In this document: positions 1 to 6,769 of the stretch, piece by piece | How positions within the stretch are numbered: the stretch's first letter is position 1 | Layout: each line of letters begins with the position of its first letter | DNA from: Bacteroidales bacterium UBA4318 | GTDB lineage: Bacteria > Bacteroidota > Bacteroidia > Bacteroidales > UBA932 | DNA: 16,051 nucleotides | Assembly (NCBI GenBank): GCA_002393895.1 | Contig: DGUE01000011.1 | Location: 1 to 16,051, forward strand | Direction of reading: 5' to 3' | Position numbers and translations under genes: made by a program | The notes under the pieces: generated by a model | The model's input: only the letters and a program-made list of their open reading frames with translations | What the model was told of the DNA's origin: nothing | Database searches by the model: none

Positions 1-915
1 GAGGAGAACAACTTCGGCATCCGCAAGCGCCTGCTCGAATACGATGATGTTATGAACTACCAGCGCGAGGCCATCTACTCCCGCCGCCGCAATGCAATCA
101 GCGGCGAGAAGGTGGAAATCGACCTCAGCAACATGATGATAGACACCGCCTCGCTCATCATCGAGCAGTGCCAGGGCATGGATTACGACTCATTCCAGGA
201 GACCCTCATGGCAAAGCTCTCCATCGATGCCGGCTTCGATGCCGAGTTCTACTCCAAGGCCAAGCAGGATGAACTGGTGAGCGCCCTCATCAAGCACATG
301 CAGGAGGTGTACTCCCGCCGTATGGACGTGCTGGTGGAGAAGCTTTCCCCTATTATCAAGAACGTGTACGAGAAACAGGGCTCGATGTATCAGAACATCG
401 CTATCCCCATCTCGGACGGCCGCAAGACCATGACCGTGTCCGTCAACCTCGAGAAGGCCTACAACAGCGAAGGCCGTGAGGTGGGTAAGACCCTGAGCAA
501 GAACATCATCCTCTACCAGATAGACGAGCATTGGAAGCAGCACCTGCGCGACATGGACGACCTCAAGCAGAGCGTCCAGAACGCATCATACGAGCAGAAG
601 GATCCTATCGTAGTGTATAAACTCGAGAGCTACAACCTCTTTGCCCAGATGCTGGAATCCCTGAACCAGGATGTGCTGAGCTTCCTGCTGCGCGCCTTCG
701 TGCCCCTGCGGGATGCTTCCGAAGCGGGAAACCGCCCTGCAATGCGCCCGAGGCAGGATATGTCTACCCTTCAGGCGGGCCGCCAGGATCTCACCACGAA
801 CGGTGAGCAGAGGGCCAACACGCCTGTGCGCGTGGACAAGAAGATAGGCCGCAACGATCCATGCCCCTGCGGCAGCGGAAAGAAGTACAAGAACTGCCAC
901 GGCCGGGGCCTTTAA
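1..915 (+). CDS. secA: Preprotein translocase ATPase SecA, C-terminal part (5' end outside window)
   Basis: SecA is the cytoplasmic ATPase that drives unfolded preproteins through SecYEG. The reading frame is open from base 1, so only the last 304 residues are present. They begin in the conserved stretch RKRLLEYDDVMNYQR (residues 9-23), typical of the SecA helical scaffold. The helical wing/scaffold region continues with DEHWKQHLRDMDDLKQSV at about residue 170. The protein ends in a SEC-C zinc motif, CPCGSGKKYKNCHG, with metal ligands Cys288, Cys290, Cys299 and His300. A low-complexity Gln/Arg-rich linker precedes that motif, as is usual. A methionine at base 52 is internal and is not a start. 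The bactofilin gene follows after 25 bases and may be co-transcribed. The identification is very secure; only the N-terminal two-thirds is missing. Confidence 0.97.
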   Translation, partial: EENNFGIRKRLLEYDDVMNYQREAIYSRRRNAISGEKVEIDLSNMMIDTASLIIEQCQGMDYDSFQETLMAKLSIDAGFDAEFYSKAKQDELVSALIKHMQEVYSRRMDVLVEKLSPIIKNVYEKQGSMYQNIAIPISDGRKTMTVSVNLEKAYNSEGREVGKTLSKNIILYQIDEHWKQHLRDMDDLKQSVQNASYEQKDPIVVYKLESYNLFAQMLESLNQDVLSFLLRAFVPLRDASEAGNRPAMRPRQDMSTLQAGRQDLTTNGEQRANTPVRVDKKIGRNDPCPCGSGKKYKNCHGRGL

Positions 916-940
916 TCGAATAATATAAAACAAGAACGAT

Positions 941-1354
941 ATGAACTACATCAGCAAACCTACAACCCAGGTGGATGCCAACAATGTGAGCCACATTTCC
1001 TCCGGCACCGCCATCAAGGGAGAGATCTCATCTGTAGCCGATATCCGCGTGGACGGTAATGTGCAGGGCAAAGTTTATTCAAAGGGCCGTGTGGTGGTCG
1101 GGGAAGAAGCCTCGCTTACCGGCACTCTCGCATGCGAGAATGTGGATTTCTGGGGAAAAATAGAGGGAGATGTATATGTGAAGGATACCTTCTCCCTCAA
1201 ATCTACCGCCGCAGTCAACGGTAACATCCATGTGCGCCGTATTCAGGTGGAGATGGGCGCCCAGATCAACGGCACCTGCAATATGATTTCCGAAGAAGAC
1301 TACGACACCTTCGTGAAAGATGTCATCACCACCGAGGCACCCGAAGAGGAATAG
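941..1354 (+). CDS. Bactofilin-family polymer-forming cytoskeletal protein
   Basis: This 137-residue protein matches the bactofilin family (DUF583). Bactofilins self-assemble without nucleotide into filaments, usually on the inner face of the membrane, and help set cell shape or localise cell-wall enzymes. The core (about residues 20-120) shows the repeating short-strand pattern of a right-handed beta-helix: GTAIKGEISSVADIRVDG, then GNVQGKVYSKGRVVVGEEA, then GKIEGDVYVKDTFSLKSTA, then GNIHVRRIQVEMGAQING. The N- and C-terminal tails are short and polar, and the C-terminal tail is acidic. No signal peptide or membrane helix is visible. The gene lies 25 bases after secA with no recognisable promoter in the gap. 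A hairpin terminator follows at 1376-1411. The exact cellular role cannot be told from the sequence. Confidence 0.9.
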   Translation: MNYISKPTTQVDANNVSHISSGTAIKGEISSVADIRVDGNVQGKVYSKGRVVVGEEASLTGTLACENVDFWGKIEGDVYVKDTFSLKSTAAVNGNIHVRRIQVEMGAQINGTCNMISEEDYDTFVKDVITTEAPEEE

Positions 1355-1360
1355 TCTGTT

Positions 1361-1732
1361 TTACAAGAGTTCCGGAGCCCGCCTGATGTTGTACAGGCGG
1401 GCTTCTGTTTTATTATAGCTGATATCGAAGCATCTGTACTCCTCCCTTCCGGAACGAAGTTTCTGGTATCCGGTGATGAATTCCGGACGGAAGCCCTCGG
1501 CCACCAGGGTGGCGATTTCCGGGATGTGCTCCTCGCCCTCAAGCATCATCTCTAGAAGCTTGTAATTCCTCCACAGGGCGCTGAACACCCTTTCGCGCTT
1601 GCGCTTTTCGCTTCCTGTCATCTTGTTGTGCCATTCGTTCTTGCATCTGCCGCAGCAGAACAGTTTGTCGGACCTCCCTTTCACCGGGCCTCCGCAGTTG
1701 AGGCAGCGCCTCACGTTTTCAGTATCCGTCAT
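1361..1732 (-). CDS. Small zinc-ribbon protein (DUF2116-like), function unknown
   Basis: The predicted product has 123 residues starting MTDTENVRRCLNCGGPV. The N-terminus carries a treble-clef or zinc-ribbon pattern: CxxC at residues 10/13 and CCxxC at 26-30, around the motif KGRSDKLFCCGRCKNEW. Similar proteins with a 'CGxPxxGRxDKxFCxxxCR' start are common in Bacteroidota and are annotated only as zinc-ribbon or DUF2116-family proteins. The remainder is a basic helical stretch followed by a short conserved-looking C-terminal part (YRCFDISYNKTEARLYNI). I chose the start at 1732, not the upstream ATG at 1780, because a good promoter (1750-1781) places the transcript start between them. DNA or RNA binding is plausible from the fold but not shown. 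Confidence 0.8.
   Translation of the reverse strand: MTDTENVRRCLNCGGPVKGRSDKLFCCGRCKNEWHNKMTGSEKRKRERVFSALWRNYKLLEMMLEGEEHIPEIATLVAEGFRPEFITGYQKLRSGREEYRCFDISYNKTEARLYNIRRAPELL
1376..1411 (+). terminator. Rho-independent terminator after the bactofilin gene
   Basis: A 10-bp perfect stem (1376-1385 AGCCCGCCTG with 1394-1403 CAGGCGGGCT) encloses an 8-base loop and is followed by TCTGTTTT. The T-rich side lies on the plus strand, so it should end transcripts from secA/bactofilin. The hairpin lies within the last codons of the opposing zinc-ribbon gene, so the same bases both terminate one gene and encode the C-terminus of another. Confidence 0.75.
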
Positions 1733-1749
1733 AATCGTTTTTTTTGCTG

Positions 1750-1781
1750 CAAAGGTGCACCGGAGGCACTGAAACTCCAAA
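1750..1781 (-). promoter_or_regulatory. Promoter of the zinc-ribbon gene
   Basis: Read on the minus strand, TTTG (1781-1778) is followed by exactly 20 bases and then CACCTTTG (1757-1750). This fits the Bacteroidota -33/-7 consensus TTTG-N19-21-TAnnTTTG with one mismatch (C for the first T). The ATG at 1732 is 17 bases past the -7 element. An eight-adenine run lies in the leader (1745-1738). This placement excludes the upstream in-frame ATG at 1780. Confidence 0.72.
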
Positions 1782-1902
1782 AAATATCGGCAAACTTAAA
1801 TAAATTAAAGTTTAGGCAAACCAAAAGATTTTTTTTATGGTCTCTTTAAAACACACAATCGTCAGCAGAAACATATATTAAGGCGATTGTTTGCCGCATT
1901 TC

Positions 1903-1934
1903 TTTGGTGAGGGCGTGCCGATGCGCCACCTTTG
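1903..1934 (+). promoter_or_regulatory. Promoter of ssb (and possibly of the fimbrial operon)
   Basis: TTTG (1903-1906), 20 bases, then CACCTTTG (1927-1934): the same element pair and spacing as the divergent zinc-ribbon promoter. The expected transcript start is about 1941, giving a short AT-rich leader before the ssb ATG at 1959. An ATG at 1932 overlaps the -7 element and cannot be the translation start of this transcript. No equally clear promoter was found before the downstream fimbrial genes, so this one may read into them. Confidence 0.72.
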
Positions 1935-1958
1935 CATCGGACCAAAAAACCAAAGAAT

Positions 1959-2306
1959 ATGGAACAGATCAACAAAATTGAATTGCGAGGCCTTGTGGGG
2001 AATGTCAAGCTCCAGGAGGTCGGAGGCAAGAAGGTGGCGCGGTTTACGGTGGCCACCAACCTGGCTTACACGGACCGCAGCGGCGGAGCCGTCATCGACA
2101 CCCAATGGCATAACGTAAATGCGTGGGAGGGCAAGCGTATAAGCGGGCTCGAGAAACTCAAGAAGGGAGACAAAGTGTGGGTAACCGGCCGTATCCGTTA
2201 TAATAAGTTCACGGGAATGGACGGGCAGGAGCATTATTCTACGGAAATCCAGGCCAGCAAACTCACCATCATCGACGACGAAGATGCGTTCCCTTGCGAA
2301 ATGTAG
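1959..2306 (+). CDS. ssb: Single-stranded DNA-binding protein, short Bacteroidales type
   Basis: A 115-residue OB-fold protein starting MEQINKIELRGLVGNVKL. It shows the SSB core features KKVARFTVATNLAY, DTQWHNVNAWEGKR and GDKVWVTGRIRYNKFTG. SSB coats single-stranded DNA and recruits repair and replication partners. The family's usual long Gly/Pro/Gln linker is absent. The protein ends IIDDEDAFPCEM, acidic but not the canonical DDDIPF tip. The short length and 'EM' ending agree with my recollection of Bacteroides SSB homologues. Start 1959 is preferred over 1932 because the latter lies in the promoter. The last 23 bases overlap the start of the downstream fimbrial-assembly gene. It could be a second, accessory SSB rather than the main replication SSB. 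Confidence 0.93.
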   Translation: MEQINKIELRGLVGNVKLQEVGGKKVARFTVATNLAYTDRSGGAVIDTQWHNVNAWEGKRISGLEKLKKGDKVWVTGRIRYNKFTGMDGQEHYSTEIQASKLTIIDDEDAFPCEM

Positions 2307-4194
2307 TCTGCTGCTCATCCTCTGCGCTGCACTCTGCTATTGCGGACCTGCGCGGAAGATGGAGTCGGTCCGGTCCGGGGCATACGTTCCGGGCCTGGCC
2401 CTGGCAGATGCAGCCCCTGTGCCGGATGTGCCTGTGGAGCGCCTGGTGAGCGATACCATGATGATCAAGGACGCGGACGGGAAGGACCTTATTATAATGA
2501 AGGCCGTCCGCGACGAAAACGGGGACATGGTGGCAAGCGACGTGATACTGCCGTCGGTGGTGGTGGCAACCTTCAGGAATGTGGCAGAGAGGAACGGAGT
2601 GGTGGACCTGAGATTCGACATCAGCATCCCGGCCGACCTTACCGACAGCCGCTGGCAACTCAGGATGCTGCCCATAATGCACATCATGGGGGAGAAAGTG
2701 CCTCTGGATCCTGTCTACATCACCGGTTCGCAGTACAGGGCGGCCCAATTGCGGGGTTATGAAAGGTACGCGAGATTCGTGGAAGGGATAGTGACGGACA
2801 CATCCTACTTTATCCGCAAAAGCGAACTGGAGCTTTTCCTGAGGCGTAATATGCCGGAACTCTATGCTTTCCGCAAGGACAGTTCCCGGGTGAGCGACGA
2901 AATGTGGACCAGCGCATTCGGAATTTCCGGGAATGAGGCGGTGGAGCACTACACCGACCATATACGCAAGCGCCTCAATGAGAGGAAAGCCGGCCGCAAG
3001 GACAAGATGTTCCGCCGCTATGTGAAGGCTCCCATCCGCACAGAAGCACTGCGCCTGGACACGGTCGTAGTTGCCCCTGAAGGGGATATTACCTACAGCT
3101 ACGTGCAGACCATCCACACACGCCCATTGCTGAAGAAGGTGGAGATAGAGCTATCGGGGGAGGTGTATGAGGAAGACAGGATGCTGTGCTCCCTTCCCAG
3201 CCCGGGGATGCTTACATTCTACATAAGCTCCCTTTCGAGCTTTGCAGACGTGCGCGAGCGATTTCTCACAAAAGTGGTATCGCGCCGGGTTGAGGCGAAC
3301 ACGTCCTGCTACATCGAATTCGGGGCGGGGAAGTCGGATATACGGGAAGACCTCGGCATGAATGCGTCCGAGATGGGCCGCATCAAGGGCAATATCAAGG
3401 ACATCCTGGAAAACGACAAGTTCGACCTGGATTCCGTAGTGATTACTGCCTACGCGTCCCCGGAGGGCGCCGCGGCGGCGAACAGGTCGCTCGCCTTGCG
3501 CCGGGCCGGGGCCGCTTCGGCCTTCTTCTCCAACTACACCGACTTCCTCATCGACAGCCTCCGGATCGCCGGAGACATCCCAAAAGTGGATTTCGTCTCG
3601 CACGGAGGCGGCGAGAACTGGCGCCTTCTCTCGCATCTTGTGGAAACTGACACCACTATGGCTCCTGCCGACAGGGAGCTTGTGCTTAAGCACCTGGAAA
3701 TCAGGGATCTGGATGCAAGGGAGGCGGCTCTCCGCCAGCTCGGAAGCTATGCCCATCTGCGAAAGGACTTCTACCCCAGGCTGCGTATGGTGCGTTTCGA
3801 CTTCCACCTGCACCGCAAGGGCATGGTGAAGGATACCATCCACACCACCATCCCCGATACGGTGTACCGCATGGGAGTGCAGGCCCTGCAGGACAGGAAC
3901 TACGAGCATGCCCTCGAACTCCTCCTGCCATACAGGGACTACAATACTGCCGTAGCATTCGTTTCGCTGGGCAGGAACCGCAGCGCCATGGATATTCTCA
4001 GCCGTTTGGACAGTTCCCCGCAGACGGAGTACCTGATGGCTATCCTCTACTCCCGTTTCGGAGAAGACAGGAATGCCGTGCAGCACTATCTGAATGCATG
4101 CTCCGCGGATCGTAACTATGTTTTCCGCGGAAGCCTGGATCCGGAAATAGCGACGCTTATAAACCATTATAACTTAAATCTTTACGACCAATGA
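2284..4194 (+). CDS. DUF3868 / OmpA-like fimbrial assembly protein with C-terminal repeat-like region
   Basis: A 636-residue exported protein with no proven biochemical role. Residues 1-20 (MRSLAKCSLLLILCAALCYC) form a signal peptide; the lipobox is poor, so secretion or lipidation is uncertain. Residues about 80-330 resemble DUF3868, a domain recurrent in Bacteroidales fimbrial operons, including WQLRMLPIMHI and VPLDPVYITGSQY, then LPSPGMLTFYISSL. An OmpA-like peptidoglycan-binding-type domain follows (about 340-480), with YIEFGAGKSDI at 343 and ASPEGAAAANRSLALRRAGA from 391. From about 530 the helices (MGVQALQDRNYEHALELL) look TPR-like. The start lies 23 bases inside ssb. The stop overlaps the next gene by 4 bases (ATGA), so translation is probably coupled. 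A role in tethering or assembling the pilus at the envelope is inferred from context. Confidence 0.82.
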   Translation: MRSLAKCSLLLILCAALCYCGPARKMESVRSGAYVPGLALADAAPVPDVPVERLVSDTMMIKDADGKDLIIMKAVRDENGDMVASDVILPSVVVATFRNVAERNGVVDLRFDISIPADLTDSRWQLRMLPIMHIMGEKVPLDPVYITGSQYRAAQLRGYERYARFVEGIVTDTSYFIRKSELELFLRRNMPELYAFRKDSSRVSDEMWTSAFGISGNEAVEHYTDHIRKRLNERKAGRKDKMFRRYVKAPIRTEALRLDTVVVAPEGDITYSYVQTIHTRPLLKKVEIELSGEVYEEDRMLCSLPSPGMLTFYISSLSSFADVRERFLTKVVSRRVEANTSCYIEFGAGKSDIREDLGMNASEMGRIKGNIKDILENDKFDLDSVVITAYASPEGAAAANRSLALRRAGAASAFFSNYTDFLIDSLRIAGDIPKVDFVSHGGGENWRLLSHLVETDTTMAPADRELVLKHLEIRDLDAREAALRQLGSYAHLRKDFYPRLRMVRFDFHLHRKGMVKDTIHTTIPDTVYRMGVQALQDRNYEHALELLLPYRDYNTAVAFVSLGRNRSAMDILSRLDSSPQTEYLMAILYSRFGEDRNAVQHYLNACSADRNYVFRGSLDPEIATLINHYNLNLYDQ

Positions 4195-4985
4195 AAAAGT
4201 TGAGTTTGCTGTTCGCGATACTGGCTTTGGCTGCTTGCTCTGTGAAGGAAGACAGGGGCTTCTGCCCGGCGTGGTGCGTGGTGTATTCCGATGGATATGT
4301 GGCAGAAGGCTGCAAGGGTAACCTGACCTGCAACGTGGCTACGGACCTGCAGAGCAGCCTGGATTTCGGCAGCCGGGAATTCTCCTGTTTCGAGCACAGG
4401 GGAGACCTGGTGCTGGAGGTGCCGCGCAATGAGCAGGTGTATGTGGATGTCTTCTGCGGGGTAGACGAGATGTCGCTCAACGGAGCAGTGCTGGCCATCC
4501 CCATGGGCTGCTGCAGCGATAATGTCTATTCCGGGCATGGCAGAGTCTTTATCCACGGAGAGGAAGGAGAGGCAGGGCTTCCGCTGCATAAGGATTTCGC
4601 CGAGATAATCATGCAGGTAAGAGGTGATGTGCCGGAGGACTATGAGTTCTCTTTCCGGCTTCTTGGCAACGTGGACGGATATGAACTGCCTGGGGGAAAG
4701 CCCCATCGGGGAGAGTTCGACTATAGCCCCCCGAAGGAGCCCGGGCATGTCTATCGGGCGCGCGTGCCCCGTCAGCTGGACGATTCGCTGATGCTGGAGA
4801 TCTATCATTCGGATGGCAGTCTGGTAACCCGTCAGAAACTGGGAATGATTATGCGGATGCTTGGGTATGACTGGTCGTCTCCGGACCTGAAGGACATCAT
4901 GCTTGGGGTGGACCTGGCTGCGGCAAGTTTTACGATTGAGGTTGAGGAGTGGGATAATTCAGAAACAATTAAAATTATTATGTAA
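4191..4985 (+). CDS. FimB/Mfa2-family fimbrial anchor lipoprotein
   Basis: A 264-residue lipoprotein: the signal peptide ends in the lipobox ALAAC, giving lipidated Cys16. The residues just after it (SVKEDR) are charged, as in Bacteroidota lipoproteins exported to the cell surface. The CPAWC pair (Cys25/Cys29) soon after is typical of Mfa2/FimB-like anchors. The rest has the pattern of two beta-sandwich domains (VYVDVFCGVDEMSLNGAVLA; EIIMQVRGDVPEDYEFSFRL; a late strand AASFTIEVEEWDNSETIKI). In Porphyromonas, FimB and Mfa2 anchor the pilus to the outer membrane and limit its length. The start overlaps the upstream stop by ATGA, and the first fimbrillin follows after 3 bases. The family assignment is good, though divergence from the type proteins is high. 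Confidence 0.85.
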   Translation: MKKLSLLFAILALAACSVKEDRGFCPAWCVVYSDGYVAEGCKGNLTCNVATDLQSSLDFGSREFSCFEHRGDLVLEVPRNEQVYVDVFCGVDEMSLNGAVLAIPMGCCSDNVYSGHGRVFIHGEEGEAGLPLHKDFAEIIMQVRGDVPEDYEFSFRLLGNVDGYELPGGKPHRGEFDYSPPKEPGHVYRARVPRQLDDSLMLEIYHSDGSLVTRQKLGMIMRMLGYDWSSPDLKDIMLGVDLAAASFTIEVEEWDNSETIKIIM

Positions 4986-4988
4986 ATC

Positions 4989-5834
4989 ATGAAAAAAACT
5001 ACAATGCTAATGCTGTTTGCGCTGTGCGCGGCGGCTTGTTCAAAAGAGATGCGCGTAAGTTCTGCGCAGGAATTCAGTTCAGAAGAAGAGAAGGAGATTT
5101 GTTTTGACGTGAAGTACGGGGGCGCATTCATCGCAACAAAGATAACCGAAGTGAACAGGGACAATCTCGCATCGTTCAACCTGATGGCCACAACCGGAAG
5201 TGCCGGCGCTGAAACCCAGCAGTGGAGCGTCACGGCAACCAAGAATGCTTCTTCCGGGCAGTATACCACCGGGAAATACTGGCCTTCCACAGATCCGTCC
5301 TACCACTTCTATGCATCCAACGCACCGCTGAATTTCAGTGCGGACGGCCCCTGGGTCACCGTGGACAGCAGTTCCGATGTGGTTTGCACAAGCAACTACT
5401 CGCCTAACTACAATGACGTGAATTCCCTCACGCTGTCGCACATCCTGGCAAGGGTAGGAAACGTAGAAGTAACATCTGCCAATGGCTACGAAGTCGGAGT
5501 GGGCGGCATAAGCTTGCTGGAAACCAGGACATCAGGCACTTACAATGTGAGAACATCAACCTGGTCCGGCCAGAGCGGTGCGGCGTTGGCACCGCTGACA
5601 GTTGGGGATAACGATTACCTTCTCCTGCCCGGATCATACACTATCCAGGTGACCTACACCCTCACCAAGGGAGACTACACTGGCACATTCACAAACAGCG
5701 GAGAGATTGCACTGGTTGCAGGAAAGACCAGCAATATCAAGGTCAATCTTGCTGCCGACCCTGCAGTTCCTCTTAATTTCACTGTTTCTGTCGAGGCCTG
5801 GGAAGTCAGGAATGTGAGAATGACGCTGCCGTAA
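4989..5834 (+). CDS. Fimbrillin-family pilus subunit 1
   Basis: A 281-residue lipoprotein precursor: MKKTTMLMLFALCAAAC gives lipobox AAAC with Cys17. It shows the Mfa_like/fimbrillin pattern: an N-terminal strand IATKITEVNRDNLASFNLMA, the conserved YWP (TGKYWPSTDPSYHFYAS), and the mid-protein strand LTLSHILARVGNVEV. Late strands follow in LLLPGSYTIQVTYTL, then TSNIKVNLAAD and a final strand FTVSVEAWEVRNVRM. Such precursors are lipidated, carried to the outer membrane, trimmed by an Arg-specific protease and joined by strand exchange. Arg22 and Arg57 are possible cleavage sites, but neither is proven. Its place directly after the anchor gene suggests it is the main shaft or an adaptor subunit. 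The next subunit gene starts 4 bases downstream. Confidence 0.84.
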   Translation: MKKTTMLMLFALCAAACSKEMRVSSAQEFSSEEEKEICFDVKYGGAFIATKITEVNRDNLASFNLMATTGSAGAETQQWSVTATKNASSGQYTTGKYWPSTDPSYHFYASNAPLNFSADGPWVTVDSSSDVVCTSNYSPNYNDVNSLTLSHILARVGNVEVTSANGYEVGVGGISLLETRTSGTYNVRTSTWSGQSGAALAPLTVGDNDYLLLPGSYTIQVTYTLTKGDYTGTFTNSGEIALVAGKTSNIKVNLAADPAVPLNFTVSVEAWEVRNVRMTLP

Positions 5835-5838
5835 ACAG

Positions 5839-6759
5839 ATGAGACGCTTATCCTTAATTCTGGTCATCCTATGCGGATGTTCCGCGGAATCTGTGCCTGA
5901 TGCCCCTGTAGTATTCAGGGGCACCAAGGCCGGGATTCCGACGGATGAGGCGGCAGTGCCGGAGTTCCACTACCTGACCTACGATTATATGCTTGGAAGT
6001 TGGGTTGGAGAACTGGGTGGACACGCCGTTCCGGATAGCGGGTCGCCGGGCAGCTATGTGCCGTCCGATGCCACCCGGGTCTACTGGCCGGAGGGGAAGA
6101 CGTATTCCTTCTATGCTGTCAGCTACAACTCAAATCAGCCGGTGAGCGGGGCTGATGTGGAGTTCGGTTCAGCCGTAATGATATTCAGCTCGGCCACAAA
6201 CGCCGTGCTGACAGTGAAAAACCCCAATCACAATGTAGACTGGCTGGCAGCGAAGAATATCCGGCAGAGTAAAAAAAATGGTATCCCGCTGGTATTCAAG
6301 CATGTATGCTCAAAAATCAGCAGTCTGGACTTTGATATGTCTGCCTATTGGGAATGGCTGGGGGAGAGAGAACTGGATATTGCCAGTATCAATGTAGTGT
6401 GGGTCAGCCTGACCGATGCGGACGAACAGACTTTCATCTACTCCGGCACTGCCGGGAGCATGTTCAACAGGGAATCCTGGGACTATTCGGGCTCTCCGGT
6501 GCATACGCTGGATGATGGCGCCCTTCCATACTTCGCATTTCCTGGCAGGCATACCCTTTCCCTCCGGGTGCAGACGCTGGATGCATCCGGGAACCAGTGC
6601 ATAGACGACAGGGTGCTGAGCGGGTTGGTGGATCTGGAGATGGGAGCTGACTGCTCCCTCGCTGTCCGCATCAATCCGGACGACAGGCCCCTTTCCATCA
6701 ACGTGGTCACGGGAATCGCTCCGTGGCAGTCCGGCGGCTCCGGTATTGTAAATGAATAA
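5839..6759 (+). CDS. Fimbrillin-family pilus subunit 2
   Basis: A 306-residue lipoprotein precursor with a short signal (MRRLSLILVILCGC; Cys14 is the likely lipidated residue). It shares the subunit plan of its upstream neighbour: an early strand VVFRGTKAGIPTDEAAVPEF, then VYWPEGKTYSFYAVSYNSN with the conserved YWP, and the central VFKHVCSKISSLDFDM. A later loop, YFAFPGRHTLSLRVQTL, precedes the closing strand LSINVVTGIAPW. Overall identity to subunit 1 looks low, so this is a distinct subunit and not a recent duplicate. It may be an adaptor or minor pilin. A run of eight adenines at 6271-6278 (codons for Ser-Lys-Lys-Asn) is unusual in this G+C-rich gene. The downstream tip gene begins near or within the last codons. 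Confidence 0.8.
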   Translation: MRRLSLILVILCGCSAESVPDAPVVFRGTKAGIPTDEAAVPEFHYLTYDYMLGSWVGELGGHAVPDSGSPGSYVPSDATRVYWPEGKTYSFYAVSYNSNQPVSGADVEFGSAVMIFSSATNAVLTVKNPNHNVDWLAAKNIRQSKKNGIPLVFKHVCSKISSLDFDMSAYWEWLGERELDIASINVVWVSLTDADEQTFIYSGTAGSMFNRESWDYSGSPVHTLDDGALPYFAFPGRHTLSLRVQTLDASGNQCIDDRVLSGLVDLEMGADCSLAVRINPDDRPLSINVVTGIAPWQSGGSGIVNE

Positions 6760-6769
6760 CACTTGCACC

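Noticed and set aside
895..920. GGCCGGGGCC at the secA end as a terminator
   Set aside because: The loop would be only two bases and there is no T-run after it, so it should not form a working terminator hairpin.
1829..1836. T8 run followed by ATGG as a possible start of a small gene
   Set aside because: The frame after that ATG closes after a few codons and lacks a promoter at suitable distance.
2269..3117. Long antisense open frame of 282 codons under the DUF3868 gene, and a similar one at 3151-4167
   Set aside because: Composition is His/Arg-rich and low in family-like patterns, typical of shadows of G+C-rich genes; the plus-strand protein has a signal peptide and domain motifs.
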